Notes: a model not told the origin generated them from the sequence alone. 64,000 bases of DNA from JBMNGN01 sp050949865 (GCA_050949865.1 JBMNGN010000004.1:496001-560000); one strand, 5' to 3'; counted from the first letter of the stretch, positions 27,146 to 36,955 are shown. Made by a program: numbers and translations.

Positions 27146-27447
27146 TATTATATTCCTCCTTGATTATCCCCTCTAATTCTATTATTCTTGCCAATAAGCG
27201 GTTTTTTATGTGGAGTTGAAAATAGCTTAGAACCTATCTATAGGGACAGAAAAGTATTACAATATACCTGTGGGCTTAGATTAAGTTCTATACGTTGAAT
27301 TGGCAGGCAATAATAAAGATGAATCTTTAAAAGCTGTTATACAGGTCCAACAACCAAGAGCATTTATCCCAGGTATATGCCAGGTAAGAAAAACTTCTGG
27401 AACTATTACCGGATAGGGAAATTACAATATGAGCGGCGGAGGTAATA
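27146..27447. other. Divergent intergenic region dsrE-like / argS (302 bp)
   Basis: It must carry promoters for both flanking genes. A fair sigma-A promoter faces argS at 27216-27244. No T-box (no AGGGTGG-type antiterminator sequence) was seen before argS, and no open frame or terminator stands out in the rest. Confidence 0.5.
27216..27244 (+). promoter_or_regulatory. Candidate sigma-A promoter of argS
   Basis: TTGAAA (27216-27221), a 17-bp spacer and TATAGG (27239-27244) give five and four matches to the -35 and -10 consensus. The leader to the argS start would be about 195 nt. Confidence 0.45.
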
Positions 27448-29130
27448 ATGAATCCCATACAGGAAATAAAGGTTTACCTGAAAAAAGTAATTACCGATTC
27501 CCTTCACCAGGCGGTGGAGGCAGGAAAAATCAACTGTACTAATATCCCGGATTTTATTATTGAGGTACCCAGGGAAAAGGAACATGGTGACTTTGCTTGT
27601 AATGTAGCTATGATACTGGCCCGGGAGGCGCGTATGTCGCCTAAAAAGATTGCGGATATATTAACCGAGCCTATAGTTGTTGGCCAGGATAAAACAATTG
27701 CCAGGCTGGAGGTTGCTGGTCCAGGGTTCATCAACATCTTCCTCAATAATCAGTGGCTGTACGAAATACCTTACATAGTTCAAAAACTTGGCAGCCAGTA
27801 TGGTTCCAGCCCTCCCCAAAACTGTAAAGTACAGGTGGAGTTTGTCAGTGCTAATCCTACCGGTAACTTACATATGGGGAATGCCCGGGGCGGAGCTATA
27901 GGCGATACCTTAGCCAATATACTTCAGAAGGCAGGTTATACGGTGGAACGGGAATACTATATTAATGACGCCGGCAACCAGATCGAACTGTATGGGGAGT
28001 CCCTTGATGCCCGTTACCTGCAAAGTCAGGGAATCAAGGTTGATATTCCTGAACAGGGTTATGCGGGACAGGACGTTATTGATACAGTTAAAAGTATCGT
28101 TTCCAAGTATGGGGAAATATTCGCCAAATCAACGCCGGATGAAAGAAAGTCCTTGATCACCACGTATGCTTTAAAGGAAAAACTGGAATACATTAAGGAA
28201 ACCCTGGAGAGATTTGGCATTAAATATGATAACTGGTTTAGTGAAAAGACCCTGCACCTGACCGGTAAGATAGAAGATGTAATAAGCCGTTTGAAAGATC
28301 ATGGATATGTTTATGAAAACGAGGGGGCCTGGTGGTTTAAATCTACCCTTTTTGGAGATGAAAAGGATGAGGTAGTGATTCGGGCTAATGGGCTGCCGAC
28401 CTATTTTGCAGCGGATATAGCTTACCACCGTGACAAATTTGAACGGGGGTTTGACCAGGTTATAAATATATGGGGAGCTGACCATCACGGACACATAGCT
28501 CGGATGAAAGGTGCTATAGAGGCTTTAGGATACGATCCGGATAAGCTGGATGTGGTATTAATGCAGCTGGTTAGGCTGTATCGGAAAGGGGAATTGGTGC
28601 GCATGTCCAAGCGGACTGGCACTACCGTTTCCCTCGATGAACTGATAGATGAAGTAGGTAAAGATGCAGCCCGGTTCTTTTTCGTGCTGCGCAGTCCGGA
28701 CAGTCATTTAGACTTTGATCTCGAACTGGCCAAAGAGAAGAGCCAGGATAATCCGGTTTATTACGTTCAGTATGCCCATGCCCGGATATGCAGTATTTTT
28801 AGGCAGGCTGGCTTGACCGGGATCGATAACGAAAGGTTGTTGACCATTAATACTAGTCTTTTAACTGAAAAAGAGGAATTGGCCTTAATGAGAAAAATAG
28901 CTGATTTCCCGGAAGAAATCCGTCTGGGGGCTAAATCAATGGCCCCGCATAGAATAGCCCATTATGTGCTGGACTTAGCGGCTCTTTTCCACACATACTA
29001 TAATCGGCACCGGGTTCTGAATGAGGATCCAGATCTTCAAAATGCCCGTCTGTTATTAATGAGCGCTACCCGGATAACCATAAAAAATGCCTTGGATATT
29101 ATTGGGGTAAACGCGCCAGAACATATGTAG
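27448..29130 (+). CDS. argS: Arginyl-tRNA synthetase
   Basis: A 560-residue class I synthetase, normal length. The N-terminal Add1 domain (about residues 1-90) is followed by the HIGH-type signature in FVSANPTGNLHMGNARGG (HMGN form), the AADIAYHRDKF and WGADHHGHIARMKGA blocks, and the KMSKS-region variant RMSKRTGT. The C-terminal anticodon-binding helices end with the usual LLxATRITIKNALDIIGVNAPEHM pattern, read here at the last 25 residues. Begins the Bacillus-like argS-rpoE-pyrG order. Confidence 0.97.
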   Translation: MNPIQEIKVYLKKVITDSLHQAVEAGKINCTNIPDFIIEVPREKEHGDFACNVAMILAREARMSPKKIADILTEPIVVGQDKTIARLEVAGPGFINIFLNNQWLYEIPYIVQKLGSQYGSSPPQNCKVQVEFVSANPTGNLHMGNARGGAIGDTLANILQKAGYTVEREYYINDAGNQIELYGESLDARYLQSQGIKVDIPEQGYAGQDVIDTVKSIVSKYGEIFAKSTPDERKSLITTYALKEKLEYIKETLERFGIKYDNWFSEKTLHLTGKIEDVISRLKDHGYVYENEGAWWFKSTLFGDEKDEVVIRANGLPTYFAADIAYHRDKFERGFDQVINIWGADHHGHIARMKGAIEALGYDPDKLDVVLMQLVRLYRKGELVRMSKRTGTTVSLDELIDEVGKDAARFFFVLRSPDSHLDFDLELAKEKSQDNPVYYVQYAHARICSIFRQAGLTGIDNERLLTINTSLLTEKEELALMRKIADFPEEIRLGAKSMAPHRIAHYVLDLAALFHTYYNRHRVLNEDPDLQNARLLLMSATRITIKNALDIIGVNAPEHM

Positions 29131-29144
29131 GAGGGATATTACAA

Positions 29145-29381
29145 ATGGTATCAAGAAAAAGAAGTGAAGCCGATTGGGCAGTAGAAATATTAGCCGAACA
29201 CGGAGAACCCATGTTCTATCTCGATCTGGTAGATGCAATTGCAAAAATGATGGGTAGACCTATTGACCCATTTACCAGGACTTCCATTTATACGCGCTTA
29301 AACCTGGATAACCGGTTGGTTTACCAGAAAGACGGATACTGGTATTATGATACTAACAGGGTTTTGCCGCAGGAGAATTAG
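29145..29381 (+). CDS. rpoE: RNA polymerase delta-type HARE-HTH protein, short form
   Basis: A 78-residue protein that is just a HARE-HTH domain: ADWAVEILAEHGEPMFYLDL, VDAIAKMMGR, TSIYTRLNLDNRLVYQKDGYWY. B. subtilis delta (RpoE) is about 173 residues, with an acidic disordered tail that displaces RNA; that tail is absent here. The position between argS and pyrG is that of rpoE in Bacilli, which supports a delta-like role in polymerase recycling, but the short form may only bind polymerase. Good Shine-Dalgarno GGAGGGATA. Confidence 0.8.
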   Translation: MVSRKRSEADWAVEILAEHGEPMFYLDLVDAIAKMMGRPIDPFTRTSIYTRLNLDNRLVYQKDGYWYYDTNRVLPQEN

Positions 29382-29386
29382 CCATC

Positions 29387-30019
29387 ATGAAGATATCTTG
29401 GTTGGGGCACGCTTCTTTTCTTTTGGAAATGGGTAATTATAAACTGGTTACTGATCCGGCTGGTGAAAAGGTCAGCTATCCCAATTATAAAGGTAAAGTT
29501 GATATTGTAACTGTAAGTCATGAACACTTCGACCATAATGCTATAGACACCTTGAACGGGGAACCGGTCATAATCAGAAAACCAGGAATATCGAAAATTA
29601 ACGGCCTTACTATTCAAGGAATCGAGACCTTTCACGACAGGAATGGCGGAATGAGCCGCGGTAGTAACACAGTATTTAAGATTGTCGCTGAAGATATTAC
29701 GGTTGTGCATCTCGGGGATCTGGGTCATCCCCTGGAAAAAAGGCATATTAAAGAGATTGGCCTGCCTGATGTTTTATTGCTTCCAGTAGGTGGAGTATAT
29801 ACCATAGACGCTGATGATGCATTTGGGGTGGTGAAGCAGCTTAACCCCCGAATAGTGATACCGATGCATTATAAGACTCCATCCTTATCATTTAATCTGG
29901 CCCCGGTTGAAGAATTCACCCAGAAGTTTAACCAGGTCATTAAAATCCCTTATGCGGAAATTACTAAGGATACTATGGAGAAACAATTGACTATTATTGT
30001 TTTAGAATATTTGCGTTAG
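29387..30019 (+). CDS. UlaG-like metallo-beta-lactamase-fold hydrolase
   Basis: A 210-residue MBL-fold protein: N-terminal MKISWLGHASFLLE, the metal motif SHEHFDHNAID, then VHLGDLGHPL and PMHYKTP. This combination is typical of the UlaG-like/UPF0173 group of metal-dependent hydrolases, most with unknown substrates. It starts six bases after the delta-factor gene. The function is not assigned beyond hydrolase. Confidence 0.85.
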   Translation: MKISWLGHASFLLEMGNYKLVTDPAGEKVSYPNYKGKVDIVTVSHEHFDHNAIDTLNGEPVIIRKPGISKINGLTIQGIETFHDRNGGMSRGSNTVFKIVAEDITVVHLGDLGHPLEKRHIKEIGLPDVLLLPVGGVYTIDADDAFGVVKQLNPRIVIPMHYKTPSLSFNLAPVEEFTQKFNQVIKIPYAEITKDTMEKQLTIIVLEYLR

Positions 30020-30085
30020 TTGACCTAGAGTATAAAAGAGGGTAAAATTTATTGGATTTGGATTAGGGGAAAGAGAGGGTCTGCT

Positions 30086-31705
30086 GTGGCAAAGTATATT
30101 TTCATAACCGGGGGAGTAGTTTCGTCATTAGGCAAGGGTATCACTGCCGCGTCCTTGGGAAGATTACTTAAGAACAGGGGGCTGAAGGTTTCTTTACAAA
30201 AATTTGATCCTTATATAAATGTAGACCCTGGTACAATGAGTCCCTACCAGCATGGTGAGGTATATGTAACTGAAGATGGTGCTGAAACAGATTTAGATGT
30301 CGGCCATTATGAGAGGTTTGTAGACCAAAACCTAACTAAACTGGCTAATTGTACAACCGGCAGAATATATCAGACCGTACTGGATAAGGAGCGAAGGGGA
30401 GATTATTTAGGCCAAACCGTACAGGTAATCCCTCATATTACCAACGAAATTAAGGAACGGATCCTGATAGTGGAAAAAGAAGCCAGCCCGGATGTGGTGA
30501 TTTCTGAAATCGGGGGAACCGTTGGTGACATTGAGTCTTTACCCTTCTTGGAAGCTATTAGGCAATTAAAATCCGATTTAGGCAAAGAACGCGTTTTATA
30601 TATTCATGTTACCCTGGTTCCTTACATTAAAGCTGCAGGTGAGTTGAAAACTAAACCAACCCAGCATAGCGTTAAGGAGCTAAGAAGCATTGGGATTCAA
30701 CCGGATATTTTAGTATGTCGGACTGAAAAGGTCTTGTCTGAGGACTTAAAGGCTAAGCTGGCGCTTTTCTGCGATGTGGATCGGGAAGCGGTTATTCAGC
30801 TGCAGGATGCGGATTCTATATATGAGGTGCCCCTAATGCTGGCTGGGGAAAGACTGGACAAGGAAGTTATCAAAAGGTTAGGACTGGTGTGTAAGGAACC
30901 TGATTTGGGGGAATGGGAACAGCTGGTGGAAAAGATTAAAAACCTGGATAAACGAATAACGGTGGGCATAGTAGGTAAATATGTGGAACTGCCTGACGCT
31001 TACATAAGTATTGTTGAATCTTTAAAGCATGCCGGGTTTCATCATAACTGTGAAGTCAATATTAAACTGATTTATGCGGAGCTGGTAGAAAAAGAGGGGT
31101 GCAGGGAGCACCTGAGTGATATAGATGCTATTCTAGTGCCTGGTGGTTTTGGGGAAAGAGGGATTGAAGGGAAAATTGCGGCTGTAAGGTACGCGCGGGT
31201 AAATAAAATACCTTTTCTGGGAATATGCCTGGGGATGCAGTGCGCGGTTATAGAATTTGCCAGAAATGTTTGTGATATGGCTGAAGCAAACAGTGCCGAG
31301 TTCAATAGCAATACCCCCTTCCCGGTAGTTCACCTGTTACCCGGACAGTCGAATAACGTTAACAAAGGGGGAACCATGCGCCTGGGGGGGTACAAATGCG
31401 TATTTACCCCTAATACGATTACTCATAGAGCTTATGGAGTAGATACAGCTGACGAACGCCATAGACACCGGTATGAAATAAATAATGAATATTTAGAAGT
31501 ATTGGAAAAGAATGGATTAACCGTCAGTGGCAGATCCCCCAATGGCGAACTGGTAGAGATAATAGAAATCAGCAATCATCCCTGGTTTGTTGCCTGCCAA
31601 TTTCATCCTGAATATAAATCTCGTCCCAATCGACCCCACCCGCTTTTTTTGGGTTTAGTGCAAAGCGCCATCGAACAGGCCTTAGATAAGACTGTGATGG
31701 CATAA
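30086..31705 (+). CDS. pyrG: CTP synthase
   Basis: A 539-residue enzyme of the expected length that makes CTP from UTP, ATP and glutamine. The N-terminal synthase domain begins KYIFITGGVVSSLGKGITAA and includes FDPYINVDPGTMSPYQHGEV; the C-terminal glutaminase has GGFGERGIEGK, the nucleophile Cys in FLGICLGMQCA, and the His/Glu pair in CQFHPEYKSRP. GTG start 30086. The Firmicutes-type pyrG leader with a slippage G-run was looked for near the promoter but is not evident. Confidence 0.98.
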   Translation: MAKYIFITGGVVSSLGKGITAASLGRLLKNRGLKVSLQKFDPYINVDPGTMSPYQHGEVYVTEDGAETDLDVGHYERFVDQNLTKLANCTTGRIYQTVLDKERRGDYLGQTVQVIPHITNEIKERILIVEKEASPDVVISEIGGTVGDIESLPFLEAIRQLKSDLGKERVLYIHVTLVPYIKAAGELKTKPTQHSVKELRSIGIQPDILVCRTEKVLSEDLKAKLALFCDVDREAVIQLQDADSIYEVPLMLAGERLDKEVIKRLGLVCKEPDLGEWEQLVEKIKNLDKRITVGIVGKYVELPDAYISIVESLKHAGFHHNCEVNIKLIYAELVEKEGCREHLSDIDAILVPGGFGERGIEGKIAAVRYARVNKIPFLGICLGMQCAVIEFARNVCDMAEANSAEFNSNTPFPVVHLLPGQSNNVNKGGTMRLGGYKCVFTPNTITHRAYGVDTADERHRHRYEINNEYLEVLEKNGLTVSGRSPNGELVEIIEISNHPWFVACQFHPEYKSRPNRPHPLFLGLVQSAIEQALDKTVMA

Positions 31706-31842
31706 ATTATATTCCTGGCATTATTGTTGGGCCGGGTGGTATTCTTGAACATTGATCAGAATAAATTTGGATTTTACCTTGGTTCGGGGATAACCTCCCC
31801 TGGCTTATGGCAATAATAATTTTAAAAATATGGGAGAAAGAT

Positions 31843-32916
31843 TTGTTTAACGTTCGAGTTATTGATATAAAAGAAAAAGAACGGTTCAATCAGTTTATAA
31901 CTGCCCATCCCAAGGGCCATTTCCTGCAGCTATGGGAATGGGGACAAGTAAAAAAGAACATGGGCTGGGTACCACTGCCCTTGATCCTTGAAGAAGGCAC
32001 TTCAATTAAGGCTGCATTACTGGTATTAAAAAGAGCGCTGCCGGTTCCGGGATTGACTAAATGTATTTTTTATGCTCCCAGGGGGCCGGTGGTGGATATC
32101 GATGATTTTCAGCTATGCCAGGCGTTATTTGCCGGGGTAAAAAAATTAGCCAAACAACATGGGGCTGTCTTTATTAAGATCGATCCGGATGTCCCCAATA
32201 CCAATGCTGGTTTTCGAAACCTGCTTGCCCAATTAGGCTTCAGAAAAAAGGAGACAGGCTTGGATTTTGAGGGGGTCCAACCAAACTTTGTTTTTCGCCT
32301 GGATATAACTCCGTCAGAGGAAGACCTATTAAAAAATATGCATTCCAAGACCCGTTATAATATAAGATTAGCTCAGAGAAAGGGAGTTAAGGTAAGAGAA
32401 CGGCAGGATAAACAAGCCCTATCCGTATTCTATGAAATATTGCAAGAAACCGCCCAGAGGGATGGGTTTTTAATCAGGGGTTACGAGTATTTCGAAGGTA
32501 TATGGGAATACATGGTTAAAAGCCAATATGCCAGGCTTTTCCTGGCCGATTATGAAGAACGGGCAATTTCAGGAGCTCTGGGAATGATAACCGGAAATAA
32601 AATGTGGTACTTATACGGGGCTTCCAGTAACACCTACCGTAATTTAATGCCCAATCACCTGTTACAATGGGAAATGATAAAATGGGCCCGCAATCATGGA
32701 TGTACATTGTATGATTTCCGTGGAGTTTCCGGCGATATCAGGGAAGATAATCCTCTTTATGGATTATACAGATTTAAGAAAGGTTTTAACGGGGACTTGA
32801 TTGAATTTGTTGGAGGGTGGGACATGGTATATCAACCTTTCTATTATTATATTTGGGACAAAGTCTTACCTATTTACCAACAGGCAGTCAGAAATCGATT
32901 GAAAGGGAAAATGTAG
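31843..32916 (+). CDS. FemAB-family aminoacyltransferase (peptidoglycan bridge type)
   Basis: A 357-residue protein with two GNAT-like halves: HFLQLWEWGQVKKNMGW, FYAPRGPVVD, then KTRYNIRLAQRKGVKVRE and the conserved HLLQWEMIKWARNHGC, YDFRGVSGD, GLYRFKKGFNGDLIEFVGGW. Such proteins transfer amino acids from aminoacyl-tRNA to lipid II. It stands just before alr, which makes D-alanine for the same wall precursor. TTG 31843 with GGGAGAAAG upstream is preferred; an ATG at 31807 would add 12 residues without a ribosome site. Confidence 0.85.
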   Translation: MFNVRVIDIKEKERFNQFITAHPKGHFLQLWEWGQVKKNMGWVPLPLILEEGTSIKAALLVLKRALPVPGLTKCIFYAPRGPVVDIDDFQLCQALFAGVKKLAKQHGAVFIKIDPDVPNTNAGFRNLLAQLGFRKKETGLDFEGVQPNFVFRLDITPSEEDLLKNMHSKTRYNIRLAQRKGVKVRERQDKQALSVFYEILQETAQRDGFLIRGYEYFEGIWEYMVKSQYARLFLADYEERAISGALGMITGNKMWYLYGASSNTYRNLMPNHLLQWEMIKWARNHGCTLYDFRGVSGDIREDNPLYGLYRFKKGFNGDLIEFVGGWDMVYQPFYYYIWDKVLPIYQQAVRNRLKGKM

Positions 32917-32928
32917 AAGGATGATATA

Positions 32929-34104
32929 GTGATTGATGACAAGTGGATTGAAATCGATATCAATGCGGTAAAATATAACCTGAAGGTGGTAAGATCTCTC
33001 CTTAATCAACAAACCAGGTTAATTGCCGTAGTAAAAGCCAATGGATACGGGCATGGAACCTGTATGGTGGCAGGAATCTTGGCTGATTGTGGGGTAGATT
33101 TTTTTGCGGTGACCTTTTTGGAAGAAGCCTTAGAATTGAGAAAAGCAGGTATTAAAGGTAATATTTTGGTTTTTAGCCCGCTGATTGATGAGGAAAAAAT
33201 CATAACCGCTGTTAAGGAAAAGCTTACTCTAACCATTACTTCTCCATATGATGGTGAACTAATTGATAATGTGACTAGAGCGAACAAATTGCCGGTTACC
33301 GTTCACATCAAAATAGATACCGGGCTTGGCCGGTTTGGCTTAAACCTGGAAGAAGCTTTGCAAATATGCCATTCATTAAAACAGAATCCCAGCATATATA
33401 TGGAAGGAATATATACCCACATGTCTGAGGGTGCTGCTAAAAGACCTGAATATACCAGAAACCAGTTTTACCTTTTCATGCAGGTGGTTGAGGCCCTTAA
33501 GCAGGAAGGTTTCAGGTTTTCATTGAGGCATTGTGCCAATAGTGCAGTATTACTGAAATATCCTGAAATGCAGCTTGATGCGGTGAGGGTAGGTACCCTC
33601 TTAGCTGGGCAGCTGCCGGTTGGAGCCTTTGTTTTCAGGGAAAAATTAATCGAACCGTTTAAGTTTAAAACTCGAATAATCTCCGTCAGAACGAAACCCA
33701 AAGGCAGTTTTCTGGGTTATTACAGAACCTACCGGCTGAAAAGACCGGCAAAAATAGTAGTTATACCGGTAGGGTATACCGATGGCCTGGTATTGGATAT
33801 CGCCAATCGGCCTATAGGTTTTATGGATCTGTTAAGGATTATTGCTAGAAAAATAGCTGGATATTTGGATTTACCCCGTTTTAATAATCGGGTTCTAATT
33901 AATGGAAAACCGTATCCCGTAAGGGGAAAGGTTTTTATGCAATCCGCTTTGATTGAACTGGCTGATAATATTGAAGTCCATATCGGGGATGAAGTAGAGG
34001 TCCCGATCAAAAAAACCCTGGCTAACCCCCAGATAAAACGGGTATATGTAAATAGGAGAGAAAGCCAGGACGATATTGAATTCAGGGGGTTAATGGAGGA
34101 ATAG
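32929..34104 (+). CDS. alr: Alanine racemase
   Basis: A 391-residue fold-type III PLP enzyme. PLP-lysine in LIAVVKANGYGHGTCMVA, KIDTGLGRFG and YTHMSEGA in the barrel, and the second catalytic tyrosine in VGYTDGL followed by the C-terminal domain (VLINGKPYPVRGKVFMQ). It supplies D-alanine for peptidoglycan. GTG start, 12 bp after the FemAB-like gene, with AGAAGG upstream. Confidence 0.95.
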   Translation: MIDDKWIEIDINAVKYNLKVVRSLLNQQTRLIAVVKANGYGHGTCMVAGILADCGVDFFAVTFLEEALELRKAGIKGNILVFSPLIDEEKIITAVKEKLTLTITSPYDGELIDNVTRANKLPVTVHIKIDTGLGRFGLNLEEALQICHSLKQNPSIYMEGIYTHMSEGAAKRPEYTRNQFYLFMQVVEALKQEGFRFSLRHCANSAVLLKYPEMQLDAVRVGTLLAGQLPVGAFVFREKLIEPFKFKTRIISVRTKPKGSFLGYYRTYRLKRPAKIVVIPVGYTDGLVLDIANRPIGFMDLLRIIARKIAGYLDLPRFNNRVLINGKPYPVRGKVFMQSALIELADNIEVHIGDEVEVPIKKTLANPQIKRVYVNRRESQDDIEFRGLMEE

Positions 34105-34106
34105 TA

Positions 34107-34994
34107 ATGAAGAAGAAAATTATTGTTGGTTTTATCTTAGCTTTCCTTATGGTAATGGGGGCTTTGTCGATAAAAGCGGTGCGTAATCCTGATTACGGCT
34201 TAAGTGGAAATGGCTCTCCCTGTATAGGGGTAATAGAAATTAAAGGGGTTATCGCAGGGGATAACGCACCAAACTGGCTGGGAGGGCAAACTTCAGGTTC
34301 CCGGGGGATAATGGATGCCTTAAGAAAAGCCCAAAAAAGGGAGGATATTAAGGCGGTTATACTGAGAATTGACAGCCCGGGAGGTACGTCAGTGGCCTCA
34401 GAGGAAATAGGGATTGAAGTAGATAAACTGCAGAAACAAGGTAAGCTGGTTATTACTTCCATGGGCGATGTGTGTGCATCTGGCGGTTATTGGATAGCTT
34501 GCAGCAGCAACCATATAGTGGCTAATGGCTCTACCCTTACCGGCAGTATAGGGGTGATAATGAACCTGGCTAATCTGGAAGGATTATACGATAAATTGGG
34601 TATTAAACAAGAGGCAATTAAGAGTGGGCAATATAAGGATATGGGTTCATCATCACGAGAACTGACCGAAAGTGAGAGAGCCATACTACAGGAAATGGTT
34701 GACGATTCTTATGAGCAGTTTATAAAGCAGGTACTCAAAGGCCGGGAAGGCAAAATCGATGAACAAAAGTTGCGCGAAATTGCTGATGGCAGGATTATTA
34801 TGGGGAGAAAGGCTTTAGAGCTCGGCCTGGTTGATTCAATTGGGAATTTCTATGATGCGGTAACCATCGCGGAAAAAATGGCCGGGTTAAGGGAAGGTAC
34901 CAGGCTGGAATTGCTTAATTCCAACAATTTCTGGGACTTGGTGATGACAATTCCTCAGACCGGTATACCCCAGTTTTTTGAGATGAGATATTAA
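34107..34994 (+). CDS. sppA: Signal peptide peptidase SppA, short form
   Basis: A 295-residue S49 peptidase with an N-terminal membrane anchor (IIVGFILAFLMVMGALSI). The nucleophile Ser is in DVCASGGYWIACSS, followed by GSTLTGSIGVI; the general-base Lys is in SGQYKDMGSSSREL. It degrades remnant signal peptides and membrane fragments. It follows alr by two bases and overlaps no other gene. Confidence 0.94.
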   Translation: MKKKIIVGFILAFLMVMGALSIKAVRNPDYGLSGNGSPCIGVIEIKGVIAGDNAPNWLGGQTSGSRGIMDALRKAQKREDIKAVILRIDSPGGTSVASEEIGIEVDKLQKQGKLVITSMGDVCASGGYWIACSSNHIVANGSTLTGSIGVIMNLANLEGLYDKLGIKQEAIKSGQYKDMGSSSRELTESERAILQEMVDDSYEQFIKQVLKGREGKIDEQKLREIADGRIIMGRKALELGLVDSIGNFYDAVTIAEKMAGLREGTRLELLNSNNFWDLVMTIPQTGIPQFFEMRY

Positions 34995-35015
34995 CCGGGG
35001 GGGAGGTTTCTTTGG

Positions 35016-35591
35016 TTGACTATAGTAGAATTGTTGTATGGTATTATGTTTGAACCTGGTCCTACCCTGCAATATATAAGTGAAAAGAAGCCTTTAGCCT
35101 GGGGGCTCACTGTATACTTAATAGTTCTGATATTTAATGCCGTGTTTGCCCGGGGGATCAATTATATTTCGCCAAAAGACGCAGCAGCCTTATTAGATGA
35201 ATTCTTATGGATCTACCTTGTAACTGGAGCTTTATTTTCTATTGTGGCATTGTTTTTGCTCACCGGCTTATTTTCACTCCTCGGTGATCTGTTTTATGGG
35301 AACAGTAACAGCAGCGGTCTTTTAGCTTGCTTGTGTTTTGCTTCTGTACCCGGTGTTCTGGGACCGCCTTTACAGTACAGTGCCTTATTGACCGGGGCCA
35401 GTTATATTGGAACCATTTCTTCAGCGATTATTTCGATTTGGGTTTTGGTCCTGCAAATCATGGCCCTAAAAGAAGCGTTAGCCCTGAAGACCGGCCAAGC
35501 TATTAACCTATTCCTTATGCCCTTTATCTTAGCCATTATAGTAATCGGGGTAATAATAATGGTTATTGTTTCTACATTGTTGCCCTGGTAG
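35016..35591 (+). CDS. Yip1-domain multispanning membrane protein
   Basis: A 191-residue protein with about five hydrophobic segments and the Yip1-like layout: an N-terminal amphipathic region with FEPGPTLQYISEKKPLAWGL, then loops holding FYGNSNSSGLLACLCFASVPGVLG. The role of bacterial Yip1 proteins is unknown. TTG start 35016 with a G-rich ribosome site GGGGGGGAGG; the gene lies 21 bp after sppA. Confidence 0.75.
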   Translation: MTIVELLYGIMFEPGPTLQYISEKKPLAWGLTVYLIVLIFNAVFARGINYISPKDAAALLDEFLWIYLVTGALFSIVALFLLTGLFSLLGDLFYGNSNSSGLLACLCFASVPGVLGPPLQYSALLTGASYIGTISSAIISIWVLVLQIMALKEALALKTGQAINLFLMPFILAIIVIGVIIMVIVSTLLPW

Positions 35592-35659
35592 TTTACTGGG
35601 GCAGGATAATGGATTAAAAGTGTAGAAATTAATGGCAAATTAACCTTGGGAGTGAAGAC

Positions 35660-36037
35660 ATGAACAAAATTCTAATTGTTGATGATCAAAAAGGGGTCAG
35701 GCGCTTGCTGGAAGAGCTCTTTAAAAAGGAAGGTTGGGAGATAGATACGGCCTGTGACGGTCAGGAAGCTATTGACAAGGCAGCACAGTTCATGCCTGAT
35801 GTGGTTTTGATGGACATGAAGATGCCTAATATGAACGGGTTGGAGGCATCGCAGAAGATCCTGGAAAAGCAGCAGAATAACCTGGCTATATTAATGATGA
35901 CTGCTTACGGGGAAATGGATGTAGTTAATAAAGCCCTGGAAGCAGGGGTGAAAAAGTGCATAACTAAGCCTTTTGATATAATGGATTTAAAAAATATGGT
36001 TAACCAGCTAATAAAAGAAAAGGAATTATATAATTAG
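35660..36037 (+). CDS. spo0F: Sporulation-type response regulator Spo0F
   Basis: A 125-residue single receiver domain with ILIVDDQKGVRRLLEELFKK, phosphoacceptor D52 in VVLMDMKMPNMNGL, MMTAYGEM and the invariant Lys in CITKPFDIMDLK. Spo0F passes phosphate in the Bacillus sporulation phosphorelay. Sequence and position directly before fba match B. subtilis. In Clostridia without Spo0B its partner may differ, so the sporulation role is inferred. Confidence 0.85.
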   Translation: MNKILIVDDQKGVRRLLEELFKKEGWEIDTACDGQEAIDKAAQFMPDVVLMDMKMPNMNGLEASQKILEKQQNNLAILMMTAYGEMDVVNKALEAGVKKCITKPFDIMDLKNMVNQLIKEKELYN

Positions 36038-36056
36038 ATTTAAAAGAGGTGGTTAA

Positions 36057-36911
36057 ATGGCATTAGTTCCGGTTTCTGAATTGTTATTAAAGGCTGAGCG
36101 TGGCGGTTATGCAGTTGGAGCCTTCAATGCTAACAATATGGAGATAATCCAAGCCATTATTGATGCGGCAGAGAGGGAAAACTCGCCGGTCATTCTTCAG
36201 GCTAGCCAGGGGGCCATAAATTATGCCGGTCTGGATTTTATTGCCGGAATGGTTAAGATTGCGGCTCGGTCCAGTAAAATACCGGTAGCATTGCATTTGG
36301 ACCATGGGACTGATTTTAATCAAGTAGTCAGGTGTATACGCAGGGGATTTACGTCGGTAATGTTTGATGGCTCTCAACTGCCCCTGGAAGACAACATTGC
36401 CATCACTAAAAAGGTTTTAGAGATTGCCCGGGCAGTTAATGTATCGGTTGAGGCAGAACTGGGGAAGATAGGCGGAACGGAGGATCAAGTCCAGGTTAGT
36501 GAAAAAGAGGCCCAATATACTGAGCCAGCAGAAGCAGAATACTTTGTAAAACAAACCGGAGTGGACAGTCTCGCTATTGCCATTGGGACAGCTCACGGAC
36601 AATACAAAGGAGAACCGAAGCTTGATTTTGACCGGCTTAAGAAGATTAAATCTTTAACTAGCATTCCCCTGGTGTTGCACGGTTCGTCCGGGGTTCCTGA
36701 CCAGGCCATACAACGAGCTATAAAACTAGGTATTTGTAAGGTCAACATAGATACCAATATCAGAGAAGCCTTTGTTGGCGAAATGCGCAGGGTTATTGCC
36801 GATAGACCGGATGAAATTGATCCCAGGAAAATATTGGGGCCTGCCCGGGAAGCTACCGTAAAGATAATAAGGCAAAAAATCCAATTATTCGGTAGCACAG
36901 GAAAAGCTTGA
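36057..36911 (+). CDS. fba: Fructose-1,6-bisphosphate aldolase, class II
   Basis: A 284-residue zinc aldolase: GAFNANNMEIIQAIIDAAER, ALHLDHGTDF (zinc and catalytic residues), SVEAELGKIGGTED, DSLAIAIGTAHGQYKG, LVLHGSSGVPDQAI and KVNIDTNIR. It splits fructose-1,6-bisphosphate in glycolysis or makes it in gluconeogenesis. With tal and glpX behind it, the cluster suits gluconeogenic flux, as expected in an organism growing on fatty acids (inference). Confidence 0.95.
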   Translation: MALVPVSELLLKAERGGYAVGAFNANNMEIIQAIIDAAERENSPVILQASQGAINYAGLDFIAGMVKIAARSSKIPVALHLDHGTDFNQVVRCIRRGFTSVMFDGSQLPLEDNIAITKKVLEIARAVNVSVEAELGKIGGTEDQVQVSEKEAQYTEPAEAEYFVKQTGVDSLAIAIGTAHGQYKGEPKLDFDRLKKIKSLTSIPLVLHGSSGVPDQAIQRAIKLGICKVNIDTNIREAFVGEMRRVIADRPDEIDPRKILGPAREATVKIIRQKIQLFGSTGKA

Positions 36912-36955
36912 CCTTCCGTAAGATCCACTATTAAACATTAAGGAGGGTACAGAAT

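Noticed and set aside
27146..27447. T-box riboswitch in front of argS
   Set aside because: No AGGGTGG-type antiterminator sequence, specifier stem or terminator could be found.
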